64,000 nt of DNA from Caulobacter endophyticus (GTDB lineage Bacteria; Pseudomonadota; Alphaproteobacteria; Caulobacterales; Caulobacteraceae), in NCBI RefSeq assembly GCF_029543245.1, contig NZ_JARQWV010000009.1:1-64000 (forward strand). Direction: 5' to 3'. The position numbers and the translations under genes are program-made. Under the pieces are notes generated by a model, which did not search any database, was not told where the DNA came from, and saw only the letters and a program-made list of their open reading frames with translations. Numbering within the stretch: the stretch's first letter is position 1; the number at the start of each line of letters is the position of its first letter. This document shows positions 46,980-56,166 of the stretch, one piece after another.

Positions 46980-49706
46980 TCAGAAGTCGACGCGCAAGGT
47001 CGCCGAGACGCGACGATCGACCAGGATGCTGTCGCGCGGACGCGTTTCCTTGCCGAAGAACGTATCGCGCTGGGTGTCCGTCAGGTTCACGCCTTCGATG
47101 GTGAAGGCCATGTGGTCATTGATGTCGTAGGTCGCCGAGGCGTCCAGCTGGCCGAAGGCCTTGCTGTAGACCGGAAGGTTGCCCGTGCCGTTGCCCGAGG
47201 TGGTGCGAACGAAGTCGTCACGCCAGTTGTAGGCCAGGCGGAACGAGATCGGGCCCTTCTCGTAGATGCCGACCACGTTGTAGCTGTGCTTGGACAGCCC
47301 TTCGAGCGGCACGTTCGGCAGGTCCACGCCCGAGGTGTCGCGCGCCGTGGGGTTCGGCGCCGAGCTGTCGACGTAGGTGTAGTTGGCCTGGACGCCCAGG
47401 CCCGACCACAGGCCCGGCAGGAAGTCGAAGAACTGGTTGTAGCCGACTTCGAAGCCCTTGATCTTGCCGTCGTCGCCGTTTTCCGGACGCGTGATGTCGA
47501 ACAGGGCGGTGCGGCCGTCCGGGAAGCTGATCGGCACGTCGCTGCGGGTGACGTTGTAGATGAAGCCGTCGACCTTCTTGTAGAAGGCAGCGGCGTACAG
47601 CATGCCGGTCTTGTTGAAGTACCACTCCAGCGAGGCGTCGAACTGGTCGGCCTCGAGCGGACGCAGGTTCGGGTTGCCGAAGGTCACCGTGTTGCGGCCC
47701 TGCTGGGTGCTGCCCGGCTGGCCGATGTTGGCGTTGGCGTTCAGCTGGTTGAAGGTCGGACGCGACAGGCCCTTCGAGGCGGCCAGGCGCAGCTGCAGGT
47801 CTTCCTTCAGGTGGATCCGCAGGTTCAGGCTTGGCAGCGCCTTGGTGTAGGACTGCGCGACCTCGACCGGCGAATAGATGGTCGTGCCCGAGGTCTCGCC
47901 CGGCTGGCCGTAGTTGACGATCGGCGTGATGCCTTCGAAGCCCGCCGAGGTCACGTTGGTGCGGACCACGCGCAGGCCGACATTGCCGTCGACCGGGAAC
48001 TGGCCGGCGTCGAAGCCGAAGCGGGCCACGCCGTACATGGCGTAGGTCTTCTCGCCTTGGGTGTTGGTGTCGGCCGGGCCGTAGCCCACACCTTCCGACA
48101 GACCCAGGGCGTTGAGTGTCGCGCGGTAGTCGAGCGCGATCGAGCGCTTGAACGCCACCGTCGGGCCGAACGAGTCGACCTTGTCACGGAAGAAGTTGTC
48201 GAACTGGTTGACCTCGTAGAGGTTCGGATAGTTCGACAGCGGGCTGAAGAAGCCCACGAAGCGATAGGTGCTCGAGCGGGTCACCGCCTCACGGTCGGTG
48301 TAGCGCACGCCGACCTTGATCGAGCGCAGAATGCCCGCGTCGGCCGGCTTGTACTCGGCGTCGGCGCGCCAGGCCTTCTCGGTGCCCACCGACTTGTCGA
48401 TGTGGTCGAGATAGTAGCCCAGATTGAAGTTCGACGGGTTGCTGGCGTAGCCGCTCGGGCCGGTGGTGATCACCGGGATGTCGCCCGAGATGTCGTGGTT
48501 GAACACCGGGATCGTGGCGCCGACGTTGACGATCGAGCGCACCGAGTCGGTGATCGCGCGGACGTACTGGAAGTCGGTGCTCAGCGTCAGATCGTCGGTC
48601 GCGTCCCACTTGCCGCCGATCGAGTAGTCGGTGGTGACCGAGTGGCGCTGGGTGAAGCTGGTGTTGGAGTCGTACGGCACATTGGCGAACGAGCCGCTGA
48701 TGAACTCGCCGTTCTCATCGAACTTGAAGGTGCTGCCGGCGACCGGAAGGATCGAGTTGGAGCCGGTGTAAGCGAACACCGAATAGTCCTGCCATTCGAA
48801 CTTGTAGTCCGAGTGCACGACCTGGCCGTAGATCTCGGTGCGGTCGTTCGGACGCCATTGCAGGCCCAGCACGCCGCCCTTGCGGGTGCGGTCGCCCAGG
48901 GTGGTGTTGACGCCGGCGCCGTGCGGCACGGTGACGGTCTTGCCCTCGTAGCCCGGGTAGTTGACGTAGTTCGCGTCGCCCGGCTTCAGGGTGTAGAACG
49001 GCTCGGTCGAGATGGTGTCCTGACGGAACGCGCCCTTCTGATAGGCGATGTTGGCCAGCACGCCGATCTCGCCGAAGCGCGTGTCCCAGCGGTCGCTGAC
49101 CAGCAGCGAGGCCGAGGGCTTGGTCTTCTCGACGAAGTCGTAGGTGTTGGACGTGATGCTGGCCGAAAGCTTGCGACCCGAGAAGTCGAACGGCATGCGG
49201 GTGCGCAGGTTCACCAGGCCGCCGATGCCGCCTTCGATGAGGTCGGCCGCCGGGTTCTTGTAGACGTCGACGCCGGCCAGCACTTCCGAAGGCACGTCCT
49301 CGAAGCTCAGGCCGCGGCCTTCGCCGGCGGTGAAGCTGTCACGGCCGTTGATCTCGGTGCGCACCTGGGTCAGGCCGCGGATGGCGATGTTGGCGCCTTC
49401 ACCGTAGTTGCGGTCGATCTGGATGCCGGGGATGCGCTGCAGCGCCTCGGCGACGTTGCGGTCGGGCAGCTTGCCGATGTCGGTGGCGACGATCGAGTCG
49501 ACGATCTGGCTGGCGTCGCGCTTCATGGCCTGGGCCGAGCGCAGGCTGGCGCGCACGCCGGTGACGACGACTTCTTCGACAGCGGTGTCAGACTGAGCCG
49601 TATCGGCGGGCGCTTCTTGCGCGAAGGCCGGAACGGCGAAAGCGGCCAGGACAACGGCCGAAACGCCGGCCAGCTGCGCACGGCGCGTGAAATTGGGGTG
49701 CCTCAT
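46980..49706 (-). CDS. TonB-dependent receptor, carbohydrate-type
   Basis: 908 residues from the ATG at 49706, preceded by GGGAAGGGAAG. Signal peptide 1-29 (VSAVVLAAFAVPAFAQ), TonB box AVEEVVVTG (about 42-50), then the plug with RDASQIVDSIVATDIGKLPD and NVAEALQRIPGIQIDR. This plug type is shared by large sugar-transporting receptors of Caulobacter and Xanthomonas. The barrel ends RRVSATLRVDF. Next to GH35/GH31 genes it is the likely importer of xyloglucan oligosaccharides across the outer membrane. A LacI-type operator lies 123 bp upstream and tandem terminators downstream. Confidence 0.93.
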   Translation of the reverse strand: MRHPNFTRRAQLAGVSAVVLAAFAVPAFAQEAPADTAQSDTAVEEVVVTGVRASLRSAQAMKRDASQIVDSIVATDIGKLPDRNVAEALQRIPGIQIDRNYGEGANIAIRGLTQVRTEINGRDSFTAGEGRGLSFEDVPSEVLAGVDVYKNPAADLIEGGIGGLVNLRTRMPFDFSGRKLSASITSNTYDFVEKTKPSASLLVSDRWDTRFGEIGVLANIAYQKGAFRQDTISTEPFYTLKPGDANYVNYPGYEGKTVTVPHGAGVNTTLGDRTRKGGVLGLQWRPNDRTEIYGQVVHSDYKFEWQDYSVFAYTGSNSILPVAGSTFKFDENGEFISGSFANVPYDSNTSFTQRHSVTTDYSIGGKWDATDDLTLSTDFQYVRAITDSVRSIVNVGATIPVFNHDISGDIPVITTGPSGYASNPSNFNLGYYLDHIDKSVGTEKAWRADAEYKPADAGILRSIKVGVRYTDREAVTRSSTYRFVGFFSPLSNYPNLYEVNQFDNFFRDKVDSFGPTVAFKRSIALDYRATLNALGLSEGVGYGPADTNTQGEKTYAMYGVARFGFDAGQFPVDGNVGLRVVRTNVTSAGFEGITPIVNYGQPGETSGTTIYSPVEVAQSYTKALPSLNLRIHLKEDLQLRLAASKGLSRPTFNQLNANANIGQPGSTQQGRNTVTFGNPNLRPLEADQFDASLEWYFNKTGMLYAAAFYKKVDGFIYNVTRSDVPISFPDGRTALFDITRPENGDDGKIKGFEVGYNQFFDFLPGLWSGLGVQANYTYVDSSAPNPTARDTSGVDLPNVPLEGLSKHSYNVVGIYEKGPISFRLAYNWRDDFVRTTSGNGTGNLPVYSKAFGQLDASATYDINDHMAFTIEGVNLTDTQRDTFFGKETRPRDSILVDRRVSATLRVDF

Positions 49707-50114
49707 GCTTCCCTTCCCTGATCGTCGCCCCGGCGCTCTCGCGACGCAGTGGACGTTTTGTGGAACTTGATTGCCGAAACGGGACAGCGCTGTCTTTTTG
49801 CCGTCACGTGGGGATGGGTGACCTATATGATACCGGTAACTCGCAAGCAAGCGATCAAAGGATTAATGTGATTAATAGCGGCACGGTGGCGCCAAAAGCA
49901 CAGGACCGTCCTACGCGAGAGTCCTCGCCAGCACATCCGAACGCGGACGTCGGCGTTTGCGCGCCTTGCTATTATACTATAAATGCGTCGTCGTCGGCTG
50001 GATCGTCGGCGACGCTTCAGGAACGGCCATGCAACTCGGGATCGAAGGCGGACACCGCTTAGGCGGCGACGCGAAACCAGACCTTTCCCAAGCCTTCCGG
50101 AGCCCGCACTGACC
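49707..50114. other. 408-bp divergent promoter region
   Basis: Separates the TonB-receptor gene (leftward) from dgoK (rightward). It contains the GATACCGGTAAC site at 49829-49840, a ttaatgtgattaat near-palindrome at 49863-49876, and an A/T-rich segment tattatactataaat at 49971-49985 that could be the dgoK -10 region. No gene is evident. Confidence 0.55.
49829..49840. promoter_or_regulatory. Putative LacI-family operator before TonB receptor and dgoK
   Basis: GATACC-GGTAAC, the exact reverse complement of the site at 11335-11346. It is 123 bp from the receptor start and 275 bp from dgoK. No LacI-family gene occurs in the window. Confidence 0.6.
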
Positions 50115-51056
50115 ATGGTCGCGTCCGATCCTTCGATCACCATCTTCGGCGACTGGGGCACCTCGCGCCTGCGCCTCTACCTGCGCCAGGGCAAGAGCGT
50201 GCTGGACCGTCGCGACGGCCCCGGCATCGGCTCGTTGAGCGTCTCGCCCGAGCAGACCTTCCTCGATCTGGTCGGCGACTGGCGCGAAGCCGGCCCCGAG
50301 ACCATCCTGCTGTGCGGCATGGTCGGCTCGCGCAACGGCTGGGTCGAGGCCCCCTACGCTCCCTGCCCCGCCGACGCGGCGGCGATCAGCGAACGGCTGG
50401 TCAAGGTAGCGGCCCAGGGGCTGACCGTCTCGATCGTGCCGGGCCTTTCCTGCACCAACCCGCTGGGCGGCCCCGACGTCATGCGCGGCGAGGAAACCCA
50501 GATCCTCGGCGCCCTGGCGCTGAACCCGCAGCTAAAGACCGGCCGCCACCTGCTGGCCATGCCCGGCACCCACACCAAGTGGGTCGTGGTCGAGGATGGC
50601 GCGATCGCCAGCTTCCTCACCGCCCCGGTCGGCGAGACCTTCGCCGTGCTGCGCGAGCACTCGATCCTGGCCAAGGCCGCCGCCGGCGACGCGCCCGCCA
50701 CGTCGGAAGGCTTCGACCTTGGCCTCTCGCGGATCACCGACAAGGGCGCGGCCCTGCTGCCCCACCTTCTGTTCGAGACCCGCAGCCGCCAGCTGATCGA
50801 CGACCTGCCCAAGGCCGACGCCATGGGCTTCCTGTCGGGCCTCTTGATCGGCGCCGACGCCGCCGGCGCGGCCGGTTGGTTCGGGCGGCTGGGCAAGGTC
50901 GCCCTGATCGGCGCTCCCGCCCTCAACGCCCTCTACGCCAAGGCCATCAAGGCCGCCGGCGGCGACAGCTTCGAGATCGACGGCGACGCCGCCGTTCTTG
51001 CCGGCCTGTCTTCCCTTTCGTCCTCAATCACGCGTGATGCCCATGTCCTTGCCTGA
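50115..51056 (+). CDS. dgoK: 2-dehydro-3-deoxygalactonokinase
   Basis: A 313-residue kinase of the DgoK family. It phosphorylates 2-keto-3-deoxygalactonate to the 6-phospho form, the fourth step of the De Ley-Doudoroff galactose pathway. ITIFGDWGTSRLRLYL is the N-terminal phosphate-binding strand; GMVGSRNGWVEAPYAPCPA, LLAMPGTHTKWVVVEDG and TAPVGETFAVL are family blocks. Cytosolic. The ATG at 50115 fits the family N-terminus; the upstream frame is not convincing. dgoA begins before its stop codon. Confidence 0.94.
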   Translation: MVASDPSITIFGDWGTSRLRLYLRQGKSVLDRRDGPGIGSLSVSPEQTFLDLVGDWREAGPETILLCGMVGSRNGWVEAPYAPCPADAAAISERLVKVAAQGLTVSIVPGLSCTNPLGGPDVMRGEETQILGALALNPQLKTGRHLLAMPGTHTKWVVVEDGAIASFLTAPVGETFAVLREHSILAKAAAGDAPATSEGFDLGLSRITDKGAALLPHLLFETRSRQLIDDLPKADAMGFLSGLLIGADAAGAAGWFGRLGKVALIGAPALNALYAKAIKAAGGDSFEIDGDAAVLAGLSSLSSSITRDAHVLA

Positions 51057-51663
51057 CGCCCCGCCCATCGTCGCCATCCTGCGTGGCGTGAAGCCCGACG
51101 AGATCGTCGAGATCGCCGGCGCCCTCGTCGACGCCGGCATCGGCTACATCGAGATCCCGCTGAACTCGCCCGAGCCGCTGGTCAGCATCGGCAAGCTCTG
51201 CGAAGCCTTCGGCGACAAGGCCCTGTGCGGCGCCGGCACCGTCCTGACCCCGCAGGCGGTCGACGACGTGGCCGCGGTCGGCGGCAAGCTGATCGTCACC
51301 CCCAACATCGACGCCGACGTCATCTCGCGCGCCGTCGAGCTGGGCCTGACCGTCATGCCCGGCTTCTCCACCCCAACCGAGGCGTTCGTCGCCGTTAAGG
51401 CCGGCGCCAAGGCGCTGAAGCTCTATCCGGCCGGCTCGTTCGGTCCCGGCCACCTGAAGGCCGTGCGCGACGTGCTGCCCAAGGACATCGAGATCTACGC
51501 CGTCGGCGGCGTCGGCGCGGCCAACCTCAAGCCCTGGCTCGACATCGGCGTGGCCGGCATCGGCGTCGGCGGCGAGCTCTACCGCCCCGGCTACACCGCC
51601 GCCGAAGTCGGCGAGCGGGCGCGCGCCCTGGTCGCGGCCTGGAACGCCCAGACCGCCGCCTGA
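51043..51663 (+). CDS. dgoA: 2-dehydro-3-deoxy-6-phosphogalactonate aldolase
   Basis: A 206-residue class I aldolase of the KDPG/KDPGal family. It splits KDPGal to pyruvate and glyceraldehyde 3-phosphate. VAILRGVKPDE is the opening strand, IEIPLNSPEPL carries the catalytic Glu, and the Schiff-base Lys lies in GAKALKLYPAGSFGPGHLKA. ILRGVKP and SPEPL favour the galactonate rather than the gluconate enzyme. It overlaps dgoK by 14 bases from this ATG (20 from the ATG at 51037); translational coupling is likely. Confidence 0.93.
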   Translation: MSLPDAPPIVAILRGVKPDEIVEIAGALVDAGIGYIEIPLNSPEPLVSIGKLCEAFGDKALCGAGTVLTPQAVDDVAAVGGKLIVTPNIDADVISRAVELGLTVMPGFSTPTEAFVAVKAGAKALKLYPAGSFGPGHLKAVRDVLPKDIEIYAVGGVGAANLKPWLDIGVAGIGVGGELYRPGYTAAEVGERARALVAAWNAQTAA

Positions 51664-51712
51664 GCGGACCTGAAGTCATAACGAAGAGCAGCCCTAAAGG
51701 GGGGAAGCCCAC

Positions 51713-53275
51713 GTGACACTAGCAACCATCGACCTCGCCATCCTGGCGATCTACGCCGTGGCGATCTTCGCCCTGGCTCAGTGGGTTTCCCGCGACAAGG
51801 GCGGGCACAAGAAGGACTCGACCGACTACTTCCTCGCGTCGAAGGCCCTGCCCTGGTGGGCGATCGGCGCCTCGCTGATCGCCGCCAACATCTCGGCCGA
51901 GCAGATCATCGGCATGAGCGGCTCGGGCTACGCCATCGGCCTGGCCATCGCCTCCTATGAGTGGATGGCGGCCCTGACCCTGCTGATCGTCGGCAAGTTC
52001 TTCCTGCCGATCTTCCTGAAGAACGGCATCGTCACGATGCCGCAGTTCCTGGAGCAGCGGTACGGCTCGAGCGTGCGCACCCTGATGGCGCTGTTCTGGC
52101 TGGCCCTCTACATCTTCGTGAACCTGACCTCGATCCTGTGGCTGGGCTCGATCGCCGTGCACACGGTGACCGGCATGGACCAGATGTGGGCCCTGGTCGC
52201 CATCGGCGTCTTCGCCCTGGCCTATCAGCTGTGGGGCGGCCTCAAGGCCGTGGCCCTGACCGACATCGTTCAGGTCACCCTGCTGGTGCTCGGCGGCCTG
52301 ATCATCGTCTTCCTGTCGCTCAACAAGATCGGCGGCGACGGCGGCGTGGTCGCGGGCTTCACCCAGCTGACCGACAAGTTCCCCGAGCACTTCCACATGA
52401 TCCTCGACAAGGCCAGCCCGCACTACAAGGAGCTGCCGGGCCTCAGCGTCCTGTTCGGCGGCCTGTGGGTCATGAACGTCAGCTACTGGGGCTTCAACCA
52501 GTACATCATCCAGCGCGCCCTCGGCGCCAAGGACCTGCCGGAAGCCCAGAAGGGCATCGCCTTCGCGGCCTATCTGAAGCTCTTGATGCCGGTGATCGTG
52601 GTGATCCCGGGCCTCGCCGCCCTGATCCTGGCGCCCAACCTCGCCAAGCCCGACCAAGCCTATCCGGAGATGATGAAGCTGCTGCCGCCCGGCCTGCTGG
52701 GCCTGGTGTTCGCCGCCCTGGTGGCCGCGATCGTCGCGTCGCTGGCGGCCAAGATCAACTCGATCGCCACTATCTTCACCCTCGACCTCTACGCCAAGGC
52801 CAAGCCGGGTTCGAGCGAGCAGCACCTGGTGCTGGTCGGCCGCATCACCGCCGTCCTGGCCGTGATCGTCGGCATCCTGACCGCCAAGCCGCTGCTGGGC
52901 GCCGCCGATCAGGTGTTCCAGCTGATCCAGGAATACACCGGCTTCTTCACCCCGGGCATCGTGGTGATCTTCATGCTGGGCCTGTTCTGGAAGCGCGCCA
53001 CCACCGCCAGCGCCCTAGTCGCCACGGCCGGTTCGGTGATCCTGTCGCTGGTCCTGAAGTTCGCCCTGCCCGACATGCCGTTCATGAACCGCGTGGGCCT
53101 GGTCTTCGTCCTGGCGCTGGTCGCGGCGGTGATCGTCTCGCTGGTCTTCCCGCAGAAGAAGGAAGTGAACGTCGTCAGCCTCGAAGGTGTCAGCTACCGG
53201 ACCAAGACCACCTTCAACATCGCCGGCCTGGGCGTGATCCTCATCCTGATCGCGCTGTACGCCACGTGGTGGTGA
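51713..53275 (+). CDS. Sodium/sugar symporter, SSS family
   Basis: 520 residues from GTG with AGGGGGGAAG upstream. About 14 membrane helices. Family marks are the WWAIGASLIAANISAEQIIG block of helix 1, NGIVTMPQFLEQRYGS, and the core WGGLKAVALTDIVQV. It resembles SglT-like sodium-galactose/glucose transporters, so it should import galactose, glucose or a related monosaccharide across the inner membrane. Placed between the galactose-catabolic genes and a lactonase, galactose is the best guess. Its stop overlaps the start of the lactonase gene. Confidence 0.92.
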   Translation: MTLATIDLAILAIYAVAIFALAQWVSRDKGGHKKDSTDYFLASKALPWWAIGASLIAANISAEQIIGMSGSGYAIGLAIASYEWMAALTLLIVGKFFLPIFLKNGIVTMPQFLEQRYGSSVRTLMALFWLALYIFVNLTSILWLGSIAVHTVTGMDQMWALVAIGVFALAYQLWGGLKAVALTDIVQVTLLVLGGLIIVFLSLNKIGGDGGVVAGFTQLTDKFPEHFHMILDKASPHYKELPGLSVLFGGLWVMNVSYWGFNQYIIQRALGAKDLPEAQKGIAFAAYLKLLMPVIVVIPGLAALILAPNLAKPDQAYPEMMKLLPPGLLGLVFAALVAAIVASLAAKINSIATIFTLDLYAKAKPGSSEQHLVLVGRITAVLAVIVGILTAKPLLGAADQVFQLIQEYTGFFTPGIVVIFMLGLFWKRATTASALVATAGSVILSLVLKFALPDMPFMNRVGLVFVLALVAAVIVSLVFPQKKEVNVVSLEGVSYRTKTTFNIAGLGVILILIALYATWW

Positions 53276-54183
53276 TTTCCAGCCAGCAGCCGGCCGCGAT
53301 CATCGCGGCCGGCGACGTGCTCGGCGAGGGGCCGGTGTGGGACAGCCATGCCGGCCGCCTGCTGTGGACCGACATCCAGAGCCGTCGCCTTCGCGCCTTC
53401 GCCCCCGCCGACGGCGTGGTCGAGACCTTCGCCGCTCCCGAGCGCATCGGCTCGATCGCCCTGCTGCCCGGCGAGAGCAGCCGCGTCATCGCCGCCTTCG
53501 AGACCGGCCTTGGCCTGTTCGATCTGGCCTCGGGCCAGGTGGATTGGCTGCACCGCGTCGAAGCCGAGGCCAATGGCCGCCGCTTCAACGACGGCCGCGT
53601 CGACCGCTCGGGCCGCTTCTGGGCCGGGACCATGGTCGAGGACGAGGCCATTCGCCATCGCGCCGAGGCCGGCGTCTGGCGCCTGGACCATGCCGGCGCC
53701 TTCACGCCCCACTTCGGCGGCGTGCAGATCGCCAACGGCCTGGCGTTCAGCCCCGACGGCAAGACCGCCTATTTCTCCGACAGCCCGCTGCAGACCATCT
53801 TCGCCTTCGACCTCGACGAGGACGGCACGCTCTCGAACCGCCGGGTCTTCGCGCAGGTGACCGAGGGCTACCCCGACGGGGCCACGGTCGACGCCGACGG
53901 CTGTCTCTGGAGCGCCCGCTGGGCGGCCGGGACCGTGGTTCGCCATGCCCCCGACGGCCGCGTGCTGGAGACCCTGCACGTGCCGGCCAGCCAGCCCACC
54001 TGCGTCGCGTTCGGCGGCGAGGACCTACGCACGCTGTACGTCACTTCGGCTCGCGACGAGCTGTCGGATGACGAATTGGTCAGACAACCACACGCAGGCG
54101 ATGTATTCGCGTATGACGTGACCATTCCGGGCCTGCCCGAACCACGTTACACAGGGGTGATTCCCTCCGCGTCCGACGTATAG
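53272..54183 (+). CDS. SMP-30/gluconolactonase-family sugar lactonase
   Basis: 303 residues from the GTG that overlaps the symporter stop (GTGA); GTGs three and six bases upstream are alternatives. A six-bladed propeller lactonase: GEGPVWDSHAGRLLWTDI has the metal-binding Glu, NGRRFNDGRVDRSGRFWAGT and IANGLAFSPDGK give Asn ligands, and YPDGATVDADGCLW the catalytic Asp. Cytosolic. In this operon it would open galactono-1,4-lactone made by a sugar dehydrogenase, feeding the pathway ahead of DgoK. Arabinono- or gluconolactone are alternatives. Confidence 0.9.
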   Translation: MISSQQPAAIIAAGDVLGEGPVWDSHAGRLLWTDIQSRRLRAFAPADGVVETFAAPERIGSIALLPGESSRVIAAFETGLGLFDLASGQVDWLHRVEAEANGRRFNDGRVDRSGRFWAGTMVEDEAIRHRAEAGVWRLDHAGAFTPHFGGVQIANGLAFSPDGKTAYFSDSPLQTIFAFDLDEDGTLSNRRVFAQVTEGYPDGATVDADGCLWSARWAAGTVVRHAPDGRVLETLHVPASQPTCVAFGGEDLRTLYVTSARDELSDDELVRQPHAGDVFAYDVTIPGLPEPRYTGVIPSASDV

Positions 54184-54199
54184 AAAAGAAGACTTGGCG

Positions 54200-54925
54200 A
54201 TGCGCACCCAGCCCGGACTGAGTTTGACTTACGGCCTCGTGGAATCACTGGGCCAGTCCATCGTCACGGGCGAGTACGCCGAGGTCGGCTTCCCCACCGA
54301 GGGCGAGCTGTCCAAGAAGTTCGGGGCCAGCCGCACGGTCACGCGCGAGGCGGTGAAGATGCTCACCGCCAAGGGCCTGCTCAGCGCCCGCCCCCGCCAC
54401 GGCACGGTGGTCGAGCCGGAAGCCAACTGGAACCTGCTCGACCCCGACGTCCTGCGCTGGCTGCTGGAACGCAAGTTCTCGCTGAAGCTGCTGTCGGACT
54501 TCACCGAGATGCGGCTGGGGATCGAGCCGGTCGCCGCGGCCCTGGCCGCCCGGAACGCCGACGAGGACGGCCTCAACGCCATCCGCAAGGGCCTGGCCCG
54601 GATGAAGGCCGCCGGCGAGGGCGAGGACGACCCCCTGGCCGCCGACATCGCCTTCCACATCGCCATCCTCAGCGCCACCAAGAACCCGTTCTACAGCGAG
54701 CTGCATGAGCTGGTGAACACGGCGCTGCGGATCTCGATCCGCTTCACCAACCGCATCAAGGGCCGCACCGCCTCGATTCCCTCGCACGAGGACGTGGCCA
54801 ACGCGATCATCGCCCGCGACGCCGTGGCCGCGCAGAACGCCATGCAGGCGATCATCGTCGACGTGCTGGAACTGATCCGCGCGGCCTCGGCGACCGAGGC
54901 CCAGGCGGCCCGCAAGGAAGCCTGA
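54200..54925 (+). CDS. GntR-family regulator, FadR subfamily
   Basis: 241 residues from ATG; a TTG six bases upstream is less likely. The winged helix domain (about 10-75) carries FPTEGELSKKFGASRTVTRE and LTAKGLLSARPRHGTVV. The FCD effector domain (about 90-225) shows the metal-binding helix set DIAFHIAILSATKNPFYSELHELV with its His ligands and SHEDVANAI. Such regulators often sense sugar acids or keto-deoxy-acids. As last gene of the dgoK-dgoA-symporter-lactonase unit it probably controls this operon, as DgoR does in other bacteria. Confidence 0.9.
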   Translation: MRTQPGLSLTYGLVESLGQSIVTGEYAEVGFPTEGELSKKFGASRTVTREAVKMLTAKGLLSARPRHGTVVEPEANWNLLDPDVLRWLLERKFSLKLLSDFTEMRLGIEPVAAALAARNADEDGLNAIRKGLARMKAAGEGEDDPLAADIAFHIAILSATKNPFYSELHELVNTALRISIRFTNRIKGRTASIPSHEDVANAIIARDAVAAQNAMQAIIVDVLELIRAASATEAQAARKEA

Positions 54926-55020
54926 CCCCGGGTCCCCGCGCCTTACCCCGATTTAACTCGTCGAACCCCGTTTCTCGTCTAGAAGTCCCAGCTGGGAATT
55001 TGACGTTGAAGGGGCAGGTC

Positions 55021-56157
55021 GTGGGTTACGGGTTCAAGGGGTCTTTCGGGCGCACGACAGCGCTGGCCCTGGTTCTGACGGTTTCGGCCGCCGGTCTTGC
55101 CGCCTGCGGCAAGGACAAGAAGGCCGAGGCCAAGTCCAGCAAGCCCGTCGCCGCCCAGACCGTCAGCGTCTCGCCGGTCACGGTGCTGCCGCTGCCCCGC
55201 GTGATCAACGCCTCGGGCACCATCTCGGCCTGGGAAGAGGTGCCGGTCGGCGCCGAGACCGGCGGCCTGACCGCCACCGCCGTCAACGCCGAGGAAGGCC
55301 AGTTCGTCCGCCAGGGCCAGGTGCTGGTGGCGCTGAACGACACCCTTCTGCGCGCCCAGCTGCGCCAGCAGGACGCTTCGGTCGCCAGCGCCCGCGCCAC
55401 CCTCGCCGAGGCCGAGGCCTCGCTGAAGCGTTCGCGCGAACTGCTGGCCAAGGGCTTCCTGTCGCAAGCCTCGCTCGACACCGCCACCGCCCGCCAGGCC
55501 ACCGCCGCCGCCCAGGTGGCCGCCGCCGAAGCCGCCCGGGGCGAGACCGCGGCCCGCGTGGCCCAGGCCTCGATCCGCGCCCCGGTCTCGGGCCTGATCG
55601 TCCGCCGCAGCGTCACCAAGGGCCAGATCGTCAACGCCGGCAGCGAGCTTTTCCGCATCGTCCGCGACGGCCGCATGGAGCTGGACGCCGAAATCCCCGA
55701 GACCGACCTTGGCGTGGTCAAGGCCGGCATGCCCGCCAGCATCACATCCGAGCAGGTCGGCCGGGCCGACGGCAGCGTCCGGATCGTCACCTCCGAGGTC
55801 GACACCCAGACCCGCCTGGGCGTGGCCCGCATCGCACTGACCTCGATGGGCGCTTTCCGCCCGGGGATGTTCGCCCGCGCCCAGATCCAGGCCGGTGACC
55901 AGGCCTCGCCGGTCGTGCCCAGCGCCGCGATCCTCTACCGCCAGAACCAGCCGGGCGTGTTCATGGTCGACCGCAGCAGGAAGGCGCAGTTCCGCAAGGT
56001 CGGCATCGTGGCCCGCACTGGCGACATCACCGCCGTGTCCGGCGTCTCGGCCGGCGAAGAGGTGGTGGTCCAGGGCGCCGGCTTCCTGGGCGACGGCGAC
56101 GCCGTGCGGGTGGCGACCCACCTGCCCGCGCCCGCCCTGCCGGCCGCCAAGCGCTAG
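55021..56157 (+). CDS. RND efflux membrane-fusion protein (adaptor), lipoprotein
   Basis: 378 residues from the GTG at 55021, six bases after AAGGGGCAG; a TTG at 55000 is an alternative. A lipobox LAAC near residue 29 anchors it to the inner membrane's outer face. The adaptor layout is clear: lipoyl halves (WEEVPVGAETGGLTATAVN, VAQASIRAPVSGLIV), an alpha-hairpin (RQQDASVASARATLAEAEASL), a beta-barrel and a membrane-proximal domain. It pairs with the pump encoded nine bases downstream. No outer-membrane channel gene is in the window. Confidence 0.92.
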   Translation: MGYGFKGSFGRTTALALVLTVSAAGLAACGKDKKAEAKSSKPVAAQTVSVSPVTVLPLPRVINASGTISAWEEVPVGAETGGLTATAVNAEEGQFVRQGQVLVALNDTLLRAQLRQQDASVASARATLAEAEASLKRSRELLAKGFLSQASLDTATARQATAAAQVAAAEAARGETAARVAQASIRAPVSGLIVRRSVTKGQIVNAGSELFRIVRDGRMELDAEIPETDLGVVKAGMPASITSEQVGRADGSVRIVTSEVDTQTRLGVARIALTSMGAFRPGMFARAQIQAGDQASPVVPSAAILYRQNQPGVFMVDRSRKAQFRKVGIVARTGDITAVSGVSAGEEVVVQGAGFLGDGDAVRVATHLPAPALPAAKR

Positions 56158-56166
56158 GCTGCGACG

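Noticed and set aside
47112..49721. An 869-codon plus-strand frame over the second TonB receptor
   Set aside because: Antisense shadow; the minus strand has a signal peptide, TonB box, plug and barrel end.
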